From contig JBEEOW010000010.1 in the NCBI GenBank assembly GCA_041191405.1, positions 1 through 64,000 of the forward strand: a stretch of DNA of 64,000 nucleotides, in the 5' to 3' direction. The DNA comes from JBEEOW01 sp041191405 (GTDB taxonomy: Bacteria > Bacteroidota > Bacteroidia > Cytophagales > UBA9547). The translations under genes and the position numbers were made by a program. Under the pieces are notes generated by a model, which was not told where the DNA came from, made no database searches, and was given only the letters and a program-made list of their open reading frames with translations. Numbering within the stretch: position 1 is the stretch's first letter; each line of letters begins with the position of its first letter. Of this stretch, positions 35,701 through 43,817 are shown piece by piece.

Positions 35701-36096
35701 GATTTTAGATGTTAGATTTTAGACTTAGTTTATTAATAAATCCAATAATCATTTTTTCTAACTCATTAATTTTTAAATAAATATCTGATAATTCAATACC
35801 AATAATATTTAATCTTTCAGACACAATTAACTGCGTTTCTAATTCAAATACTGAACCTAATGCAACTTTTAGGAAATGACAAAATTCTTTGTCCGAACCT
35901 CTTCCTGCACCTTCTGCAATATTTGAAGGTATTGAGATTGCTGCTCTTTTTATTTGAGATGTTAATCCAAATTTCTCTTCTTTTGGAAGCTCAGCTGTTA
36001 TTTTATATACATCTAAGACAATATCCATAGCTAAATTCCATATTTTCAATTGTTTAAAACTATGTGCCATATTGTCTAAAATCTATAATCTAATAT
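35701..36096. mobile_element. Candidate repeat-bounded insertion carrying a four-helix-bundle gene
   Basis: The sequences at 35701-35723 and 36074-36096 are inverted copies of one another with 20 of 23 positions matching (core TCTAAAATCTA). They tightly enclose the gene at 35705-36070, whose last codons lie inside the left arm. There is no transposase. The same kind of low-complexity inverted words flanks other genes here, so this may be a repeat-rich insertion site rather than a mobile unit. Confidence 0.35.
35705..36070 (-). CDS. Four-helix-bundle (S23/23S rRNA intervening-sequence) protein
   Basis: This 121-residue all-helical protein has the family signature: FKQLKIWNLAMDIVLDVYKI, FGLTSQIKRAAISIPSNIAEG and GRGSDKEFCHFLKVALGS (about 5-25, 39-60 and 57-74). 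The family is named from genes in intervening sequences of 23S rRNA but is mostly found as isolated single genes in Bacteroidota; the biochemical role is unknown. Here it interrupts the dcw operon between mraY and murD, in the same direction, and is bounded by inverted repeats. It should be co-transcribed with the wall genes. Confidence 0.92.
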   Translation of the reverse strand: MAHSFKQLKIWNLAMDIVLDVYKITAELPKEEKFGLTSQIKRAAISIPSNIAEGAGRGSDKEFCHFLKVALGSVFELETQLIVSERLNIIGIELSDIYLKINELEKMIIGFINKLSLKSNI

Positions 36097-36111
36097 CTAC
36101 AATCTCAACAA

Positions 36112-37320
36112 CTATCTTATTTTCAACGTTGCAATGGTTGAGATTGCTAATAGAATTCCTATAATCCAGAAGCGAGTTACAATTTTCGCTTCGTGATATC
36201 CTGATTTTTGATAATGGTGATGAAGTGGAGCCATTTTAAAGATTCTTCTTCCTTCGCCATATTTCTTTTTGGTGTATTTGAAATAAGCTACTTGCAACAT
36301 TACCGACAAGTTTTCTATCAAAAATACTCCGCATAATACTGGTATTAATAACTCTTTGCGAAGTACCAATGCTAATACAGCAATTGTTCCACCTAATGAT
36401 AAACTACCTGTATCGCCCATGAATACTTGTGCTGGATATGAATTGTACCATAAAAAGCCGATACATCCACCCACAAACGCCGCACAGAAAATTACCAACT
36501 CCGATGAGTTTGGAATAAACATAATATTCAGATAATCAGCGAAAATGGTATTACCTGACACATAGGCAAATATGGCTAAAGTTAAACCAATGATTGCTGA
36601 GGTTCCTGCTGCCAAACCATCAATACCGTCTGTAATGTTTGCACCATTTGAAACCGCTGTGATAATAAATGTTACTATTAACACATATATAATCCAAGTA
36701 TATTCCTCACCAAAGAAAGCTAACTTATTGTAATCAAACTCATTGTCTTTTACAAAAGGAATAGTTGTAATGGTAGATTCAACATCATTATGTTCAGCTG
36801 AAATATTACTTGTTGAATAAATTCCTTCTGCAAGTTTGTATTCTCTTACCACAACATGTTCATTAAAACATAAAACCAAACCTACTGCTAAGCCCAAGAT
36901 TACCTGACCAACAATTTTGAATCGACCGTGAAGACCTTCTTTATTTTTTTTGAAAACCTTGATATAATCATCCATAAAACCAATAAACCCTAACCAAATA
37001 ATGGTTACAAGCATCAGAATGATATATGTATTTTTGATTTTGGCAAACAATAAAGTTGGAATTACTATTGAAGCAATAATAATTAAACCACCCATTGTTG
37101 GCGTACCTTTTTTCTCAATTTGACCTTCTAAGCCTAAATCTCTAATAGTTTCACCAACTTGTTTATAACGAAGATAATCAATTAGTTTACGACCATAAAT
37201 TGCACCAATCAACAAAGAAACCATTACCGCTAGCAAAGCTCTAAAAGAGATATAATGGAACATCCCAGCACCTGCTAAGTTGTATTTCTCGTCTAATATT
37301 TGAAATAGATAATAAAGCAT
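36112..37320 (-). CDS. mraY: Phospho-MurNAc-pentapeptide transferase
   Basis: This 402-residue polytopic enzyme makes lipid I on undecaprenyl phosphate. Motifs are KKGTPTMGGLIII, FMDDYIKVFKKN (the DD pair), NGANITDGIDGLAAGTSA, and the cytoplasmic loop MAPLHHHYQKSG with the three histidines. An insertion of about 40 residues (around 155-200) between membrane segments makes it longer than the 360-residue E. coli enzyme, as in other Bacteroidota. It lies 18 nt after murE. Confidence 0.96.
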   Translation of the reverse strand: MLYYLFQILDEKYNLAGAGMFHYISFRALLAVMVSLLIGAIYGRKLIDYLRYKQVGETIRDLGLEGQIEKKGTPTMGGLIIIASIVIPTLLFAKIKNTYIILMLVTIIWLGFIGFMDDYIKVFKKNKEGLHGRFKIVGQVILGLAVGLVLCFNEHVVVREYKLAEGIYSTSNISAEHNDVESTITTIPFVKDNEFDYNKLAFFGEEYTWIIYVLIVTFIITAVSNGANITDGIDGLAAGTSAIIGLTLAIFAYVSGNTIFADYLNIMFIPNSSELVIFCAAFVGGCIGFLWYNSYPAQVFMGDTGSLSLGGTIAVLALVLRKELLIPVLCGVFLIENLSVMLQVAYFKYTKKKYGEGRRIFKMAPLHHHYQKSGYHEAKIVTRFWIIGILLAISTIATLKIR

Positions 37321-37338
37321 ATCTTTAATGTTTGCTAA

Positions 37339-38802
37339 TTATAGCTCTAGTAGTTTTAAGGTTTCAATCAATACTTTTTTATCGTCGAAAGGATATTTTA
37401 CTCCTTTAATTTCTTGGTAATCTTCGTGACCTTTACCAGCTAACAAAATAATGTCGCCAGCTTTTGCCAAAGTACAAGCCACTTTAATGGCTTCTTTTCT
37501 GTCACTTACTTGCATGGTTTTGCGCAAATGAGCTGCCGACTTCAAACCTGCTTGCATCTGATTTAGAATATCTTGAGGCTCTTCGTTTCGTGGATTATCA
37601 GAAGTAAGAATAACTTTGTCGCTCAATTTTGCAGCAATTTCAGCCATCACTGGGCGTTTTGCTGCGTCTCTATTTCCACCACAACCAACAACAGTAATTA
37701 CTTGTGCATCACCTTTTAAATCGTTGATGGTTTCAAGTACATTTTCTAAAGCATCAGGCGTATGAGCGTAGTCAACAATACCAGTTATTCCTGTAGTTGA
37801 TCTGAATTGTTCAAATCTGCCTTTTGCAGTATTTAAACCTGAAAGAGTTGTTAAAACTTCTCTTTCGTCTTCACCTAAAAGCACCGCAACTGCATACACA
37901 CTCAACAAGTTATAAGCATTAAAAGCACCAATCAACTTAAACCAAACTTCGGTTCCGTTGATTTCCATTTGCAAGCCTTGTAAAGTATTTGCTAAAAGCT
38001 TTCCTTTAAAATCAGCAATGGTTTTTAATGCAAATGAATGTTTAGTTGCTTTGGTATTTTGCAACATTACTCTTCCATTTTTATCATCATAATTTGCTAG
38101 TGCAAAAGCATTTGAAGATAAATCGTCAAATAATTTTTTCTTAGCCTTGATGTAATTATCAAATGTTCCATGATAATCTAAATGGTCGTGCGTGATATTG
38201 GTAAAAACTGCTCCATCAAGTTCTAAACCTGCAATTCTGTATTGATGAATTGCATGTGAACTAGCCTCCATGAAACAGTGAGTACAACCTTTGCTTAGCA
38301 TTAAAGCCAATAATTGATTCAATGCAACAGCATCAGGTGTAGTATGTGTAGCGGGAATTACTTCCTCGTTAATTTGATTTTGAACTGTTGAAAGTAAGCC
38401 AACATTGTAGCCTAACTCTCTGAATAAATGATGTAAAAGTGTAGCATTACTAGTTTTTCCATTAGTGCCAGTGATGGCAACTAATTTCATTTTACTAGAT
38501 GGATTATCGAAAAACGAAGAAGCTAATAACCCTAACATTTCAGATGAATTTTCAACCAAAACATAAGTAATAGTTGGTAAAATTTCGTTTGGCAACTCCT
38601 CGCATACAATAGCAATTGCACCTGCTGAGATTGCAGTTGCAATAAATTGATGCCCGTCAACTGTTGTACCACGAGTGGCTACAAAGCAAGTACCTTGTTG
38701 TACTTTGCGAGAATCAAAAACAATAGCAAGTATTTCAATATCAGCATTTCCCTGAATTGATTTTACTTTACTAGTTGCTAATATTTGCGAAAGCGTTTTC
38801 AA
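37339..38802 (-). CDS. murE: UDP-MurNAc-tripeptide synthetase, meso-DAP-adding
   Basis: This 487-residue Mur ligase adds the third residue of the stem peptide. The ATP loop is AITGTNGKTSNATLL, followed by TTPDAVALNQLL and the carbamylated-Lys region. The C-terminal VILTSDNPRNEEP contains DNPR, which specifies meso-diaminopimelate rather than lysine, so the cell wall is of the DAP type. A 126-nt gap with a perfect long palindrome separates it from ftsI. Confidence 0.96.
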   Translation of the reverse strand: MKTLSQILATSKVKSIQGNADIEILAIVFDSRKVQQGTCFVATRGTTVDGHQFIATAISAGAIAIVCEELPNEILPTITYVLVENSSEMLGLLASSFFDNPSSKMKLVAITGTNGKTSNATLLHHLFRELGYNVGLLSTVQNQINEEVIPATHTTPDAVALNQLLALMLSKGCTHCFMEASSHAIHQYRIAGLELDGAVFTNITHDHLDYHGTFDNYIKAKKKLFDDLSSNAFALANYDDKNGRVMLQNTKATKHSFALKTIADFKGKLLANTLQGLQMEINGTEVWFKLIGAFNAYNLLSVYAVAVLLGEDEREVLTTLSGLNTAKGRFEQFRSTTGITGIVDYAHTPDALENVLETINDLKGDAQVITVVGCGGNRDAAKRPVMAEIAAKLSDKVILTSDNPRNEEPQDILNQMQAGLKSAAHLRKTMQVSDRKEAIKVACTLAKAGDIILLAGKGHEDYQEIKGVKYPFDDKKVLIETLKLLEL

Positions 38803-38843
38803 AATTTTACTTTATATTTTTTAATATTAAATATTTTCTTTTT

Positions 38844-38913
38844 GTCATTCCGAGGCACGAGGAATCTTATTTTATATTGATAAATTATAAGATTCCTCGT
38901 GCCTCGGAATGAC
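38844..38913. repeat. Perfect 27-bp-arm palindrome in the ftsI-murE gap
   Basis: The left arm 38844-38870 and right arm 38887-38913 are exact inverses around a 16-nt loop; the core word is GTCATTCCGAGGCACGAGG. In RNA it would form a very stable hairpin in the middle of the dcw transcript. Confidence 0.9.
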
Positions 38914-38928
38914 AGCTATATACTAAAG

Positions 38929-41046
38929 TTAGTTCAATACCAACTTAATTCCGTTTCCTCTAATAGCTCTACTTCCTGCCGGTACTGATTGAGAAATTAC
39001 CCTCCCATGACCTTCAACAGAAACTCGTAAACCCATATTTTCTAAGATGTATAATGCATCTTTGATATTCATTCCTTGTAAGTTTGGTACAACACCTTCT
39101 CTTACAGGTTTGTTATTCCAACGAACAGAGTTTTGTTCCGTTTGAGCATCTACCCATTCGTCGGTAACATTTTCAGGGTCTGAACTGTGATTAGAAATGC
39201 CTAATTTGTTACAAAGCAATTTCATATCTTCAGCATAACCTGGTTTTAAACTTGGTATTGGTACAGGAATTTTAATAGCCAATTTTTCTTTTTTCAAAGA
39301 TTTATGCATCTCAACATCAAGCGCATAAATTTTATCAGCTATTTCCTTAAATACCGGTGCTGATACATCAGAACCGTAAGTTTTAAAACCTTTCGGACTA
39401 TCAATTACCACAATACAGCTATACTTTGGTTTATCTGCTGGGAAATAACCAACAAATGAAGTATAGTAATTGTGGGTATAAAGGCCGTTTTTAATTTTTT
39501 GCGCCGTACCTGTTTTACCAGCAATTTTATAATTATCGTTTTTAATATTTTTAGCTGTACCTTCCTCCACTACAGATTCTAGCATTTTTTTAACTTTCTC
39601 TAAAGTTTTTTCAGAACAAATTTGTTCTTCCAGAACAGTAGTTTGATAGTTTTCTAAAATCTTATCAGCTCGGTTAGTGTTGCGAACAATAATAGGTTTA
39701 ATCATTTTCCCATTGTTTGCAACTGCATTATACAAACTCAAAATATGTAAAGGCGACAATTTAAGCTCATATCCAATTGACATCCAAGGAAGTGTTACCC
39801 CACTCCAAGTACTATCTTTAGGGTTTTTCACATAAGGGTAAGCTTCTCCTACCATCTGAAAACCTAGTGGTCTGTTTAAGTGCATTTGTTGAAGATATTC
39901 AACAAATTTTTGTGGTTGTGTTTTGAATTTGTTCACAACCATTTTTGAAACTGCAATATTTGATGATTTCGCAAATGCTTCTTTTACAGTAATGACTCCT
40001 AGCCCTTCTGGCTTTGAATCAGTCATTACACGGTCGTAGAAATTAAATCTACCATTACCTGCATCTATCTTTTGTTCAAGTTCCAACTCCTGACTTTCCT
40101 CAAAAAGCGCAATCATCGAAGCTAATTTCATTGTTGAACCAGGCTCAGTTAAACTGGCAACAGCATAATTATAATTTTCACTATAACTGCTATCTTTATT
40201 CAAACTCAAATTCGAAATCGCTTTGATTTCACCTGTAGCAACTTCCATTAACACTACACAACCAAAATCTGCACGGTGCATTTCAAGGTGTTTTTTTAAT
40301 GACGACTCTGCAACATCTTGCAAATTGACATTAATTGTGGTTTGAATATCGTAACCTTGTTCAGGTTGAATTTCAGATTCATCATGTAAAGGTTTCCACG
40401 CACCTGCTATGCGAGTAAATATTGCTTGTCCATCTCTACCTGCTAATTGCGAGTTGAAACTATATTCTAAACCAGCACCTTGAAATTCTTCATTTACAAA
40501 ACCAATAGTTCTAAATGCTAATTGAGAAAAAGGGCGATAACGTTTATCTAATTTTTCGAAGATAATTCCACCTTTTTTACTACCATTTCTTACAATTGGC
40601 CATGTGCTCATGGTTTTGCGCATTTGATAATTGATTGGCGAACGCACAAGAGATAAATAGCGAACTTTACCTTTTTTGTTTCGAGCATTCTTAATCATTA
40701 CCTTATATTCATTGTAACTTCTTGCTGGAAACGCTTTTTCCAATAAGTAACACAATGAGTCAATATTGTTGTCAAATAAGGTATCAGATGCCACAGTTGG
40801 GTCAATAGCAACCCTATAAAATGGCAATGATGTTGCTAACAAACTTCCATCGTCAGCATAAATATTGCCACGAGTAGCTTTTACTTTCATTGGCTTAATG
40901 GTATTTTCACGAGCCACTTTTTTCCAGTGTTCTCCCTCAACCATTTGAATTTTCCAAGTTTTCCAAACCACTAGGCAGGCAAACAAGGCAACCAACATAA
41001 ATGCTATTCGTGCTCTTAATAATATGGAATACTTAATGTTACTCAC
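38929..41046 (-). CDS. ftsI: Class B penicillin-binding protein (septal transpeptidase) with PASTA domain
   Basis: This 705-residue protein has one N-terminal transmembrane segment, a pedestal domain, and a transpeptidase domain with the three active-site motifs STMK (in TEPGSTMKLA), SSN (AKSSNIAVS) and KTG (AGKTGTAQ). A single C-terminal PASTA repeat begins at VPNLQGMNIKDALYILE and runs to the end. It cross-links septal peptidoglycan together with FtsW. Its start overlaps the ftsL stop by 8 nt. The PASTA tail is usual for Bacteroidota FtsI but absent in E. coli. Confidence 0.95.
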   Translation of the reverse strand: MSNIKYSILLRARIAFMLVALFACLVVWKTWKIQMVEGEHWKKVARENTIKPMKVKATRGNIYADDGSLLATSLPFYRVAIDPTVASDTLFDNNIDSLCYLLEKAFPARSYNEYKVMIKNARNKKGKVRYLSLVRSPINYQMRKTMSTWPIVRNGSKKGGIIFEKLDKRYRPFSQLAFRTIGFVNEEFQGAGLEYSFNSQLAGRDGQAIFTRIAGAWKPLHDESEIQPEQGYDIQTTINVNLQDVAESSLKKHLEMHRADFGCVVLMEVATGEIKAISNLSLNKDSSYSENYNYAVASLTEPGSTMKLASMIALFEESQELELEQKIDAGNGRFNFYDRVMTDSKPEGLGVITVKEAFAKSSNIAVSKMVVNKFKTQPQKFVEYLQQMHLNRPLGFQMVGEAYPYVKNPKDSTWSGVTLPWMSIGYELKLSPLHILSLYNAVANNGKMIKPIIVRNTNRADKILENYQTTVLEEQICSEKTLEKVKKMLESVVEEGTAKNIKNDNYKIAGKTGTAQKIKNGLYTHNYYTSFVGYFPADKPKYSCIVVIDSPKGFKTYGSDVSAPVFKEIADKIYALDVEMHKSLKKEKLAIKIPVPIPSLKPGYAEDMKLLCNKLGISNHSSDPENVTDEWVDAQTEQNSVRWNNKPVREGVVPNLQGMNIKDALYILENMGLRVSVEGHGRVISQSVPAGSRAIRGNGIKLVLN

Positions 41047-41506
41047 TTTCTTCTGGTAAGTAATCAGTAGGTTTCAATTCTATTTTATATGGTGGACTCG
41101 AACTTTCTTCTAATCCTTCACTTAATACACTTTTAGCAACTTCCGATTGTTTACCTGCAAACATATAATCCGCTTTTAAGGTAGTGTAATCGGCTCTTAA
41201 ATCTTCAACTTCGGCTTTAGTTTTAGCAATTTGCCTCACAGTTTTATCTGCATAATGGCTATTGGCTACATAAATGATAGTAATTAATGAAACATAAAGT
41301 GCGTAAGGAAAATATTCAACAGGAACGCCGTCTCCAAAAACTTTTTCCATTTTTAGTTTCTCACGAACCACTCCTAAAGAAAAAACTTTACCCAAAGCTC
41401 CACCTATAGCACCAGCAATTTTAGCCCCTACTTTTGAGGAGCTTTTGGGCTTGCGTTCAGGTGCAGGCGTTGGTTTGGGTTTGTATACGTTTGCTTTTTC
41501 TTTCAT
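41039..41506 (-). CDS. ftsL: FtsL-like cell division protein
   Basis: This 155-residue bitopic protein has a long basic Pro/Lys-rich cytoplasmic N-terminus (1-60), one transmembrane segment (about 64-82, FPYALYVSLITIIYVANSHY) and a predicted coiled coil (about 85-120, KTVRQIAKTKAEVEDLRADY). This is the Bacteroidetes FtsL_2 layout. The position between rsmH and ftsI and the overlap with ftsI support the call, since FtsL sequences are poorly conserved. Confidence 0.88.
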   Translation of the reverse strand: MKEKANVYKPKPTPAPERKPKSSSKVGAKIAGAIGGALGKVFSLGVVREKLKMEKVFGDGVPVEYFPYALYVSLITIIYVANSHYADKTVRQIAKTKAEVEDLRADYTTLKADYMFAGKQSEVAKSVLSEGLEESSSPPYKIELKPTDYLPEESE

Positions 41507-41528
41507 TATTTATTTTATAATTATCTAG

Positions 41529-41558
41529 ACCTAACAGGTTTTAAAAACCTATCAGATC
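41529..41558. repeat. Decayed GACCTAACAGGTTTT palindrome, rsmH-ftsL gap
   Basis: GACCTAACAGGTTTT pairs with AAAACCTATCAGATC at 12 of 15 positions. It resembles the hairpin at 32961-32991 in layout but has a different core. Confidence 0.6.
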
Positions 41559-41570
41559 AAAATAATCAAA

Positions 41571-42491
41571 CTATCTCTTTATACCTACTCTTAATTTTGC
41601 ACTTCTTGCTCTGTTGTTTGTAATTACTTCATCTGGCGATGCTTCAATTGGCTTTTTGAAGTAAGTATCAAAAGGTTTTTTTTCATTTCCGTAAAAATCC
41701 TTTTCTACATCTCCATGAAATTTACCTTTTGCAATAAAGTTTTTCACCAACCTATCTTCTAATGAATGGTACGACATTACCACTAATCTTCCACCAGGTT
41801 TTAGTATATCAACTGTAGCTTCAAGCATTTCTTCTAATGCTTTCAGTTCGTCATTTGCTTCAATGCGTAATGCCTGAAACATTTGAGCGTAATATTTATT
41901 TTCTTCACCACGTTTTACAACAGGGCGTACAGCTTCTTTTAATTCAAATACAGTTTCAATTTTTTTGCGAGCACGTTCACGAACTACTTGTTGCGCCAAC
42001 GTTTTAGCATTTTTAATTTCACCATAAATTCCAAAAAGTTTGTGCAAATCAGCTTCTGAATAATCGTTGATAATATCTTTTGCAGAAATCCCAACTGTAT
42101 TATTCATTCTCATATCAAGTTGCGCATCAAAACGAATTGAAAAACCACGTTCTGCTGTATCAAACTGATGAGACGAAACTCCTAAATCAGCTAAAATGCC
42201 ATCTACTTTGCCAATTTGCCCATACAATTTCATGTATTTGGCAATGTGACGAAAGTTTGCAGCCACAAACTGAAAGTTTTGGTTCGACTTTAAAGGTTCA
42301 GCTTGTTCTTCGGCATCAGCATCTTGGTCAAAAGAATATAATTTGCCATTATGTAAATGAGAAAGGATATGCTTACTGTGTCCGCCACCGCCAAAAGTAA
42401 CATCAATGTATGTTCCATTTGGTTTAATATCTAGGCTTTCTAAACATTCGCCTAGCATTACCGGTTTGTGATAAGTAGTATCTATTTCCAT
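41571..42491 (-). CDS. rsmH: 16S rRNA (cytosine(1402)-N(4))-methyltransferase
   Basis: This 306-residue SAM-dependent enzyme (formerly MraW) methylates C1402 in the 30S decoding centre. The start YHKPVMLGECLESLDIKPNG, the SAM motif VDVTFGGGGHSKHIL-like TFGGGGHSKHIL, LADLGVSSHQFD, GFSIRFDAQLDMRMN and SYHSLEDRLVKNF are diagnostic. Its ATG shares one base with the mraZ stop codon (TAATG), so the two are translationally coupled. Confidence 0.97.
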   Translation of the reverse strand: MEIDTTYHKPVMLGECLESLDIKPNGTYIDVTFGGGGHSKHILSHLHNGKLYSFDQDADAEEQAEPLKSNQNFQFVAANFRHIAKYMKLYGQIGKVDGILADLGVSSHQFDTAERGFSIRFDAQLDMRMNNTVGISAKDIINDYSEADLHKLFGIYGEIKNAKTLAQQVVRERARKKIETVFELKEAVRPVVKRGEENKYYAQMFQALRIEANDELKALEEMLEATVDILKPGGRLVVMSYHSLEDRLVKNFIAKGKFHGDVEKDFYGNEKKPFDTYFKKPIEASPDEVITNNRARSAKLRVGIKR

Positions 42492-42949
42492 TACTTGTTT
42501 TGATTAGGAGTTCCTAAGTGAGTTTTTAGCATAGATTTCATTTGATTTGCATCCTTAATTAAGTATTGGTCATACGTTTCCGGATTCCAAATTTCAAGTC
42601 TGTTACCTAGGCCAACCAAAATTACGTCTTTCACAATACCTGCATGTTCAAGCATACGTTTTGGAATCAAAAATCTACCAGCATTGTCTAATTCAACATC
42701 GCTACATGAGCGGTGAAAATTACGTTGAATACTTGCAGTATCTTCGTCAAATTCATTTAGAGAATTTACCTTTTCAGCTAACTTTTCAAACTCGGGCATT
42801 GTGTACAAAACCAAGCAAGGGTCTGTACTTCTCTGCAAAACCAACTCCGATGCGTTACTTTCAGGCAAACGCACTTTTACCCTTGAAGGTAGTAGCATTC
42901 TACCTTTAGGGTCAATTGTACATTCATATTCGCCTGAGAAATAATTCAT
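42491..42949 (-). CDS. mraZ: Transcriptional regulator MraZ
   Basis: This 152-residue DNA-binding protein controls the dcw operon in which it is the first gene. Two AbrB-like half-motifs are visible, DPKGRMLLPSRVKVRLPE (about 13-30) and LDNAGRFLIPKRMLEHAG (about 91-108). MraZ binds short direct repeats upstream of its own gene; five phased decamers are present upstream at 43021-43070. Length matches the family. Confidence 0.96.
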   Translation of the reverse strand: MNYFSGEYECTIDPKGRMLLPSRVKVRLPESNASELVLQRSTDPCLVLYTMPEFEKLAEKVNSLNEFDEDTASIQRNFHRSCSDVELDNAGRFLIPKRMLEHAGIVKDVILVGLGNRLEIWNPETYDQYLIKDANQMKSMLKTHLGTPNQNK

Positions 42950-42999
42950 TACGATAATTTACTTGGTTTTAGCTTTAATTTTAGACAATGCCATTTCTA

Positions 43000-43007
43000 C
43001 AAATATA
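43000..43007 (-). promoter_or_regulatory. Pmra -7 element for the dcw operon
   Basis: The minus strand reads TATATTTG, matching TAnnTTTG, 51 nt before the mraZ ATG. The expected -33 position falls within the first repeat of the MraZ box array. Confidence 0.55.
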
Positions 43008-43020
43008 TAAAAGTGATTTA

Positions 43021-43070
43021 CATTTTCCTCCACTTTTCTCCATTTTCTCCCACTTTTTTTCACTTTTATC
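43021..43070 (-). promoter_or_regulatory. Five-copy decamer array, candidate MraZ operator
   Basis: On the plus strand five consecutive 10-mers each begin CATTTT or CACTTTT: CATTTTCCTC, CACTTTTCTC, CATTTTCTCC, CACTTTTTTT, CACTTTTATC. On the operon strand the phased words are AAAAGTG or AAAATG, usually followed by GGAG or GAG. MraZ is known to bind direct repeats at about 10-bp spacing (TGGG-type in E. coli, AAAGTG-type in mollicutes). The array covers the predicted -33 region of the mraZ promoter, a position suited to repression. Confidence 0.75.
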
Positions 43071-43490
43071 GAAATTTCACTAAAAAAGGTTTTTATTTTT
43101 TGAAAAATGCCACAAAAGTGAATTTTGAAGAAAAATTTAATAATAATAAAGTTATGATTAACAAATACTTAAATGGCTTTTTGAAAAGTAATAGTTTTAG
43201 TAAATATGTATAAATATTTATATTTCAGTTAATTAATATATTATCAACAGATTTATTGTTAACAAGGAAGTGTAATTGTATTATTTCAAGAAAATGAAAG
43301 GTGTATTTTCTAGATAAAGTGAAGAATTTTTGAGGTATGTTTTCGGTAAAAAAAGGATTTTATAATAAAAATTGATATTTAGGTAAAGGGTTATTATTCA
43401 AGGGAACAGAGGTTTTTTTGAAAAATGGTTGCTGTAAAAAAAGTAAAAAGTCATCAAAAGAGAAAATTAATTATTAAATAATAACTGGTC
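43071..43490. other. Gene-free AT-rich stretch upstream of the dcw promoter
   Basis: I see no convincing gene in this 420-nt AT-rich stretch. A short plus-strand frame that crosses the decamers is low-complexity. One imperfect DnaA-box-like word, TTATCAACA (about 43252), is present but is single, so an origin is not supported. Confidence 0.4.
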
Positions 43491-43513
43491 GCAAGGTGTA
43501 AACACTCTTGCGA
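43491..43513. repeat. CGCAAGGTGT hairpin repeat
   Basis: CGCAAGGTGT and ACACTCTTGCG pair with one bulge. The GTGTTTACACC-type word is common in Bacteroidota intergenic repeats. Confidence 0.5.
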
Positions 43514-43559
43514 GGCGGAAATGGTCGATAACTTTGTTCAGATGTGCGCTTGCTAAACA

Positions 43560-43697
43560 CTAATCCCATTTACCATTTTTCTTAAGCCATGCTTTTAAAA
43601 TAGCTAATCCAATTCCTCCTATTAATATCACAATTATAACCCATGGATTTTCTATGATACCTTCTATACCTTGTGTGCCTAGCCTTAATAGTCTCAT
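43560..43697 (-). CDS. 45-residue single-span membrane peptide
   Basis: This short frame starts at ATG 43697 and encodes a basic start (MRLLRLGTQG), one strong transmembrane segment (about residues 17-34, ENPWVIIVILIGGIGLAI) and a basic tail ending KKNGKWD. The ATG is 3 nt past the stop of the remnant at 43701-43817, so translation would be coupled. I do not recognise a family. A codon-clean, topologically sensible small membrane protein next to a decaying gene is worth keeping as a real gene. Confidence 0.55.
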   Translation of the reverse strand: MRLLRLGTQGIEGIIENPWVIIVILIGGIGLAILKAWLKKNGKWD

Positions 43698-43700
43698 AGT

Positions 43701-43817
43701 TTATACTTCGTTTGATAAATGAAATTCAATAGGACAGGGTGTTATTTTTACGCCCGTAAGGTTTGCTTCTTCGATAGCGTTTTTTAGTCTTTCGGAGATT
43801 AAAATTTGATATTTTAT
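43701..43817 (-). pseudogene. Headless C-terminal remnant resembling an immunity-type domain
   Basis: A frame without a start codon reads KYQILISERLKNAIEEANLT, continues GVKITPCPIEFHLSNEV, and stops at 43701. The ISERLK-AIEEANLTG pattern resembles the C-terminal end of DUF1629/Imm11-type immunity proteins. It overlaps the stop of the upstream lipoprotein gene by one codon and a stop codon in its own frame lies directly upstream, so the N-terminal part of the original gene is missing. Family assignment is by eye only. Confidence 0.5.

Noticed and set aside
35705..36070. Intervening sequence within a 23S rRNA gene
   Set aside because: The family name suggests it, but no rRNA sequence surrounds the gene; it lies between mraY and murD.
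43013..43213. A plus-strand frame of 66 codons upstream of mraZ
   Set aside because: It is Phe/Asn/Lys-rich low-complexity sequence that reads straight through the phased decamers and the mraZ promoter, so it is an artefact of AT-rich DNA.
43240..43300. Possible replication origin (TTATCAACA word in an AT-rich gap)
   Set aside because: Only one imperfect DnaA-box-like word is present, with no cluster, no dnaA or dnaN, and no 13-mer array.
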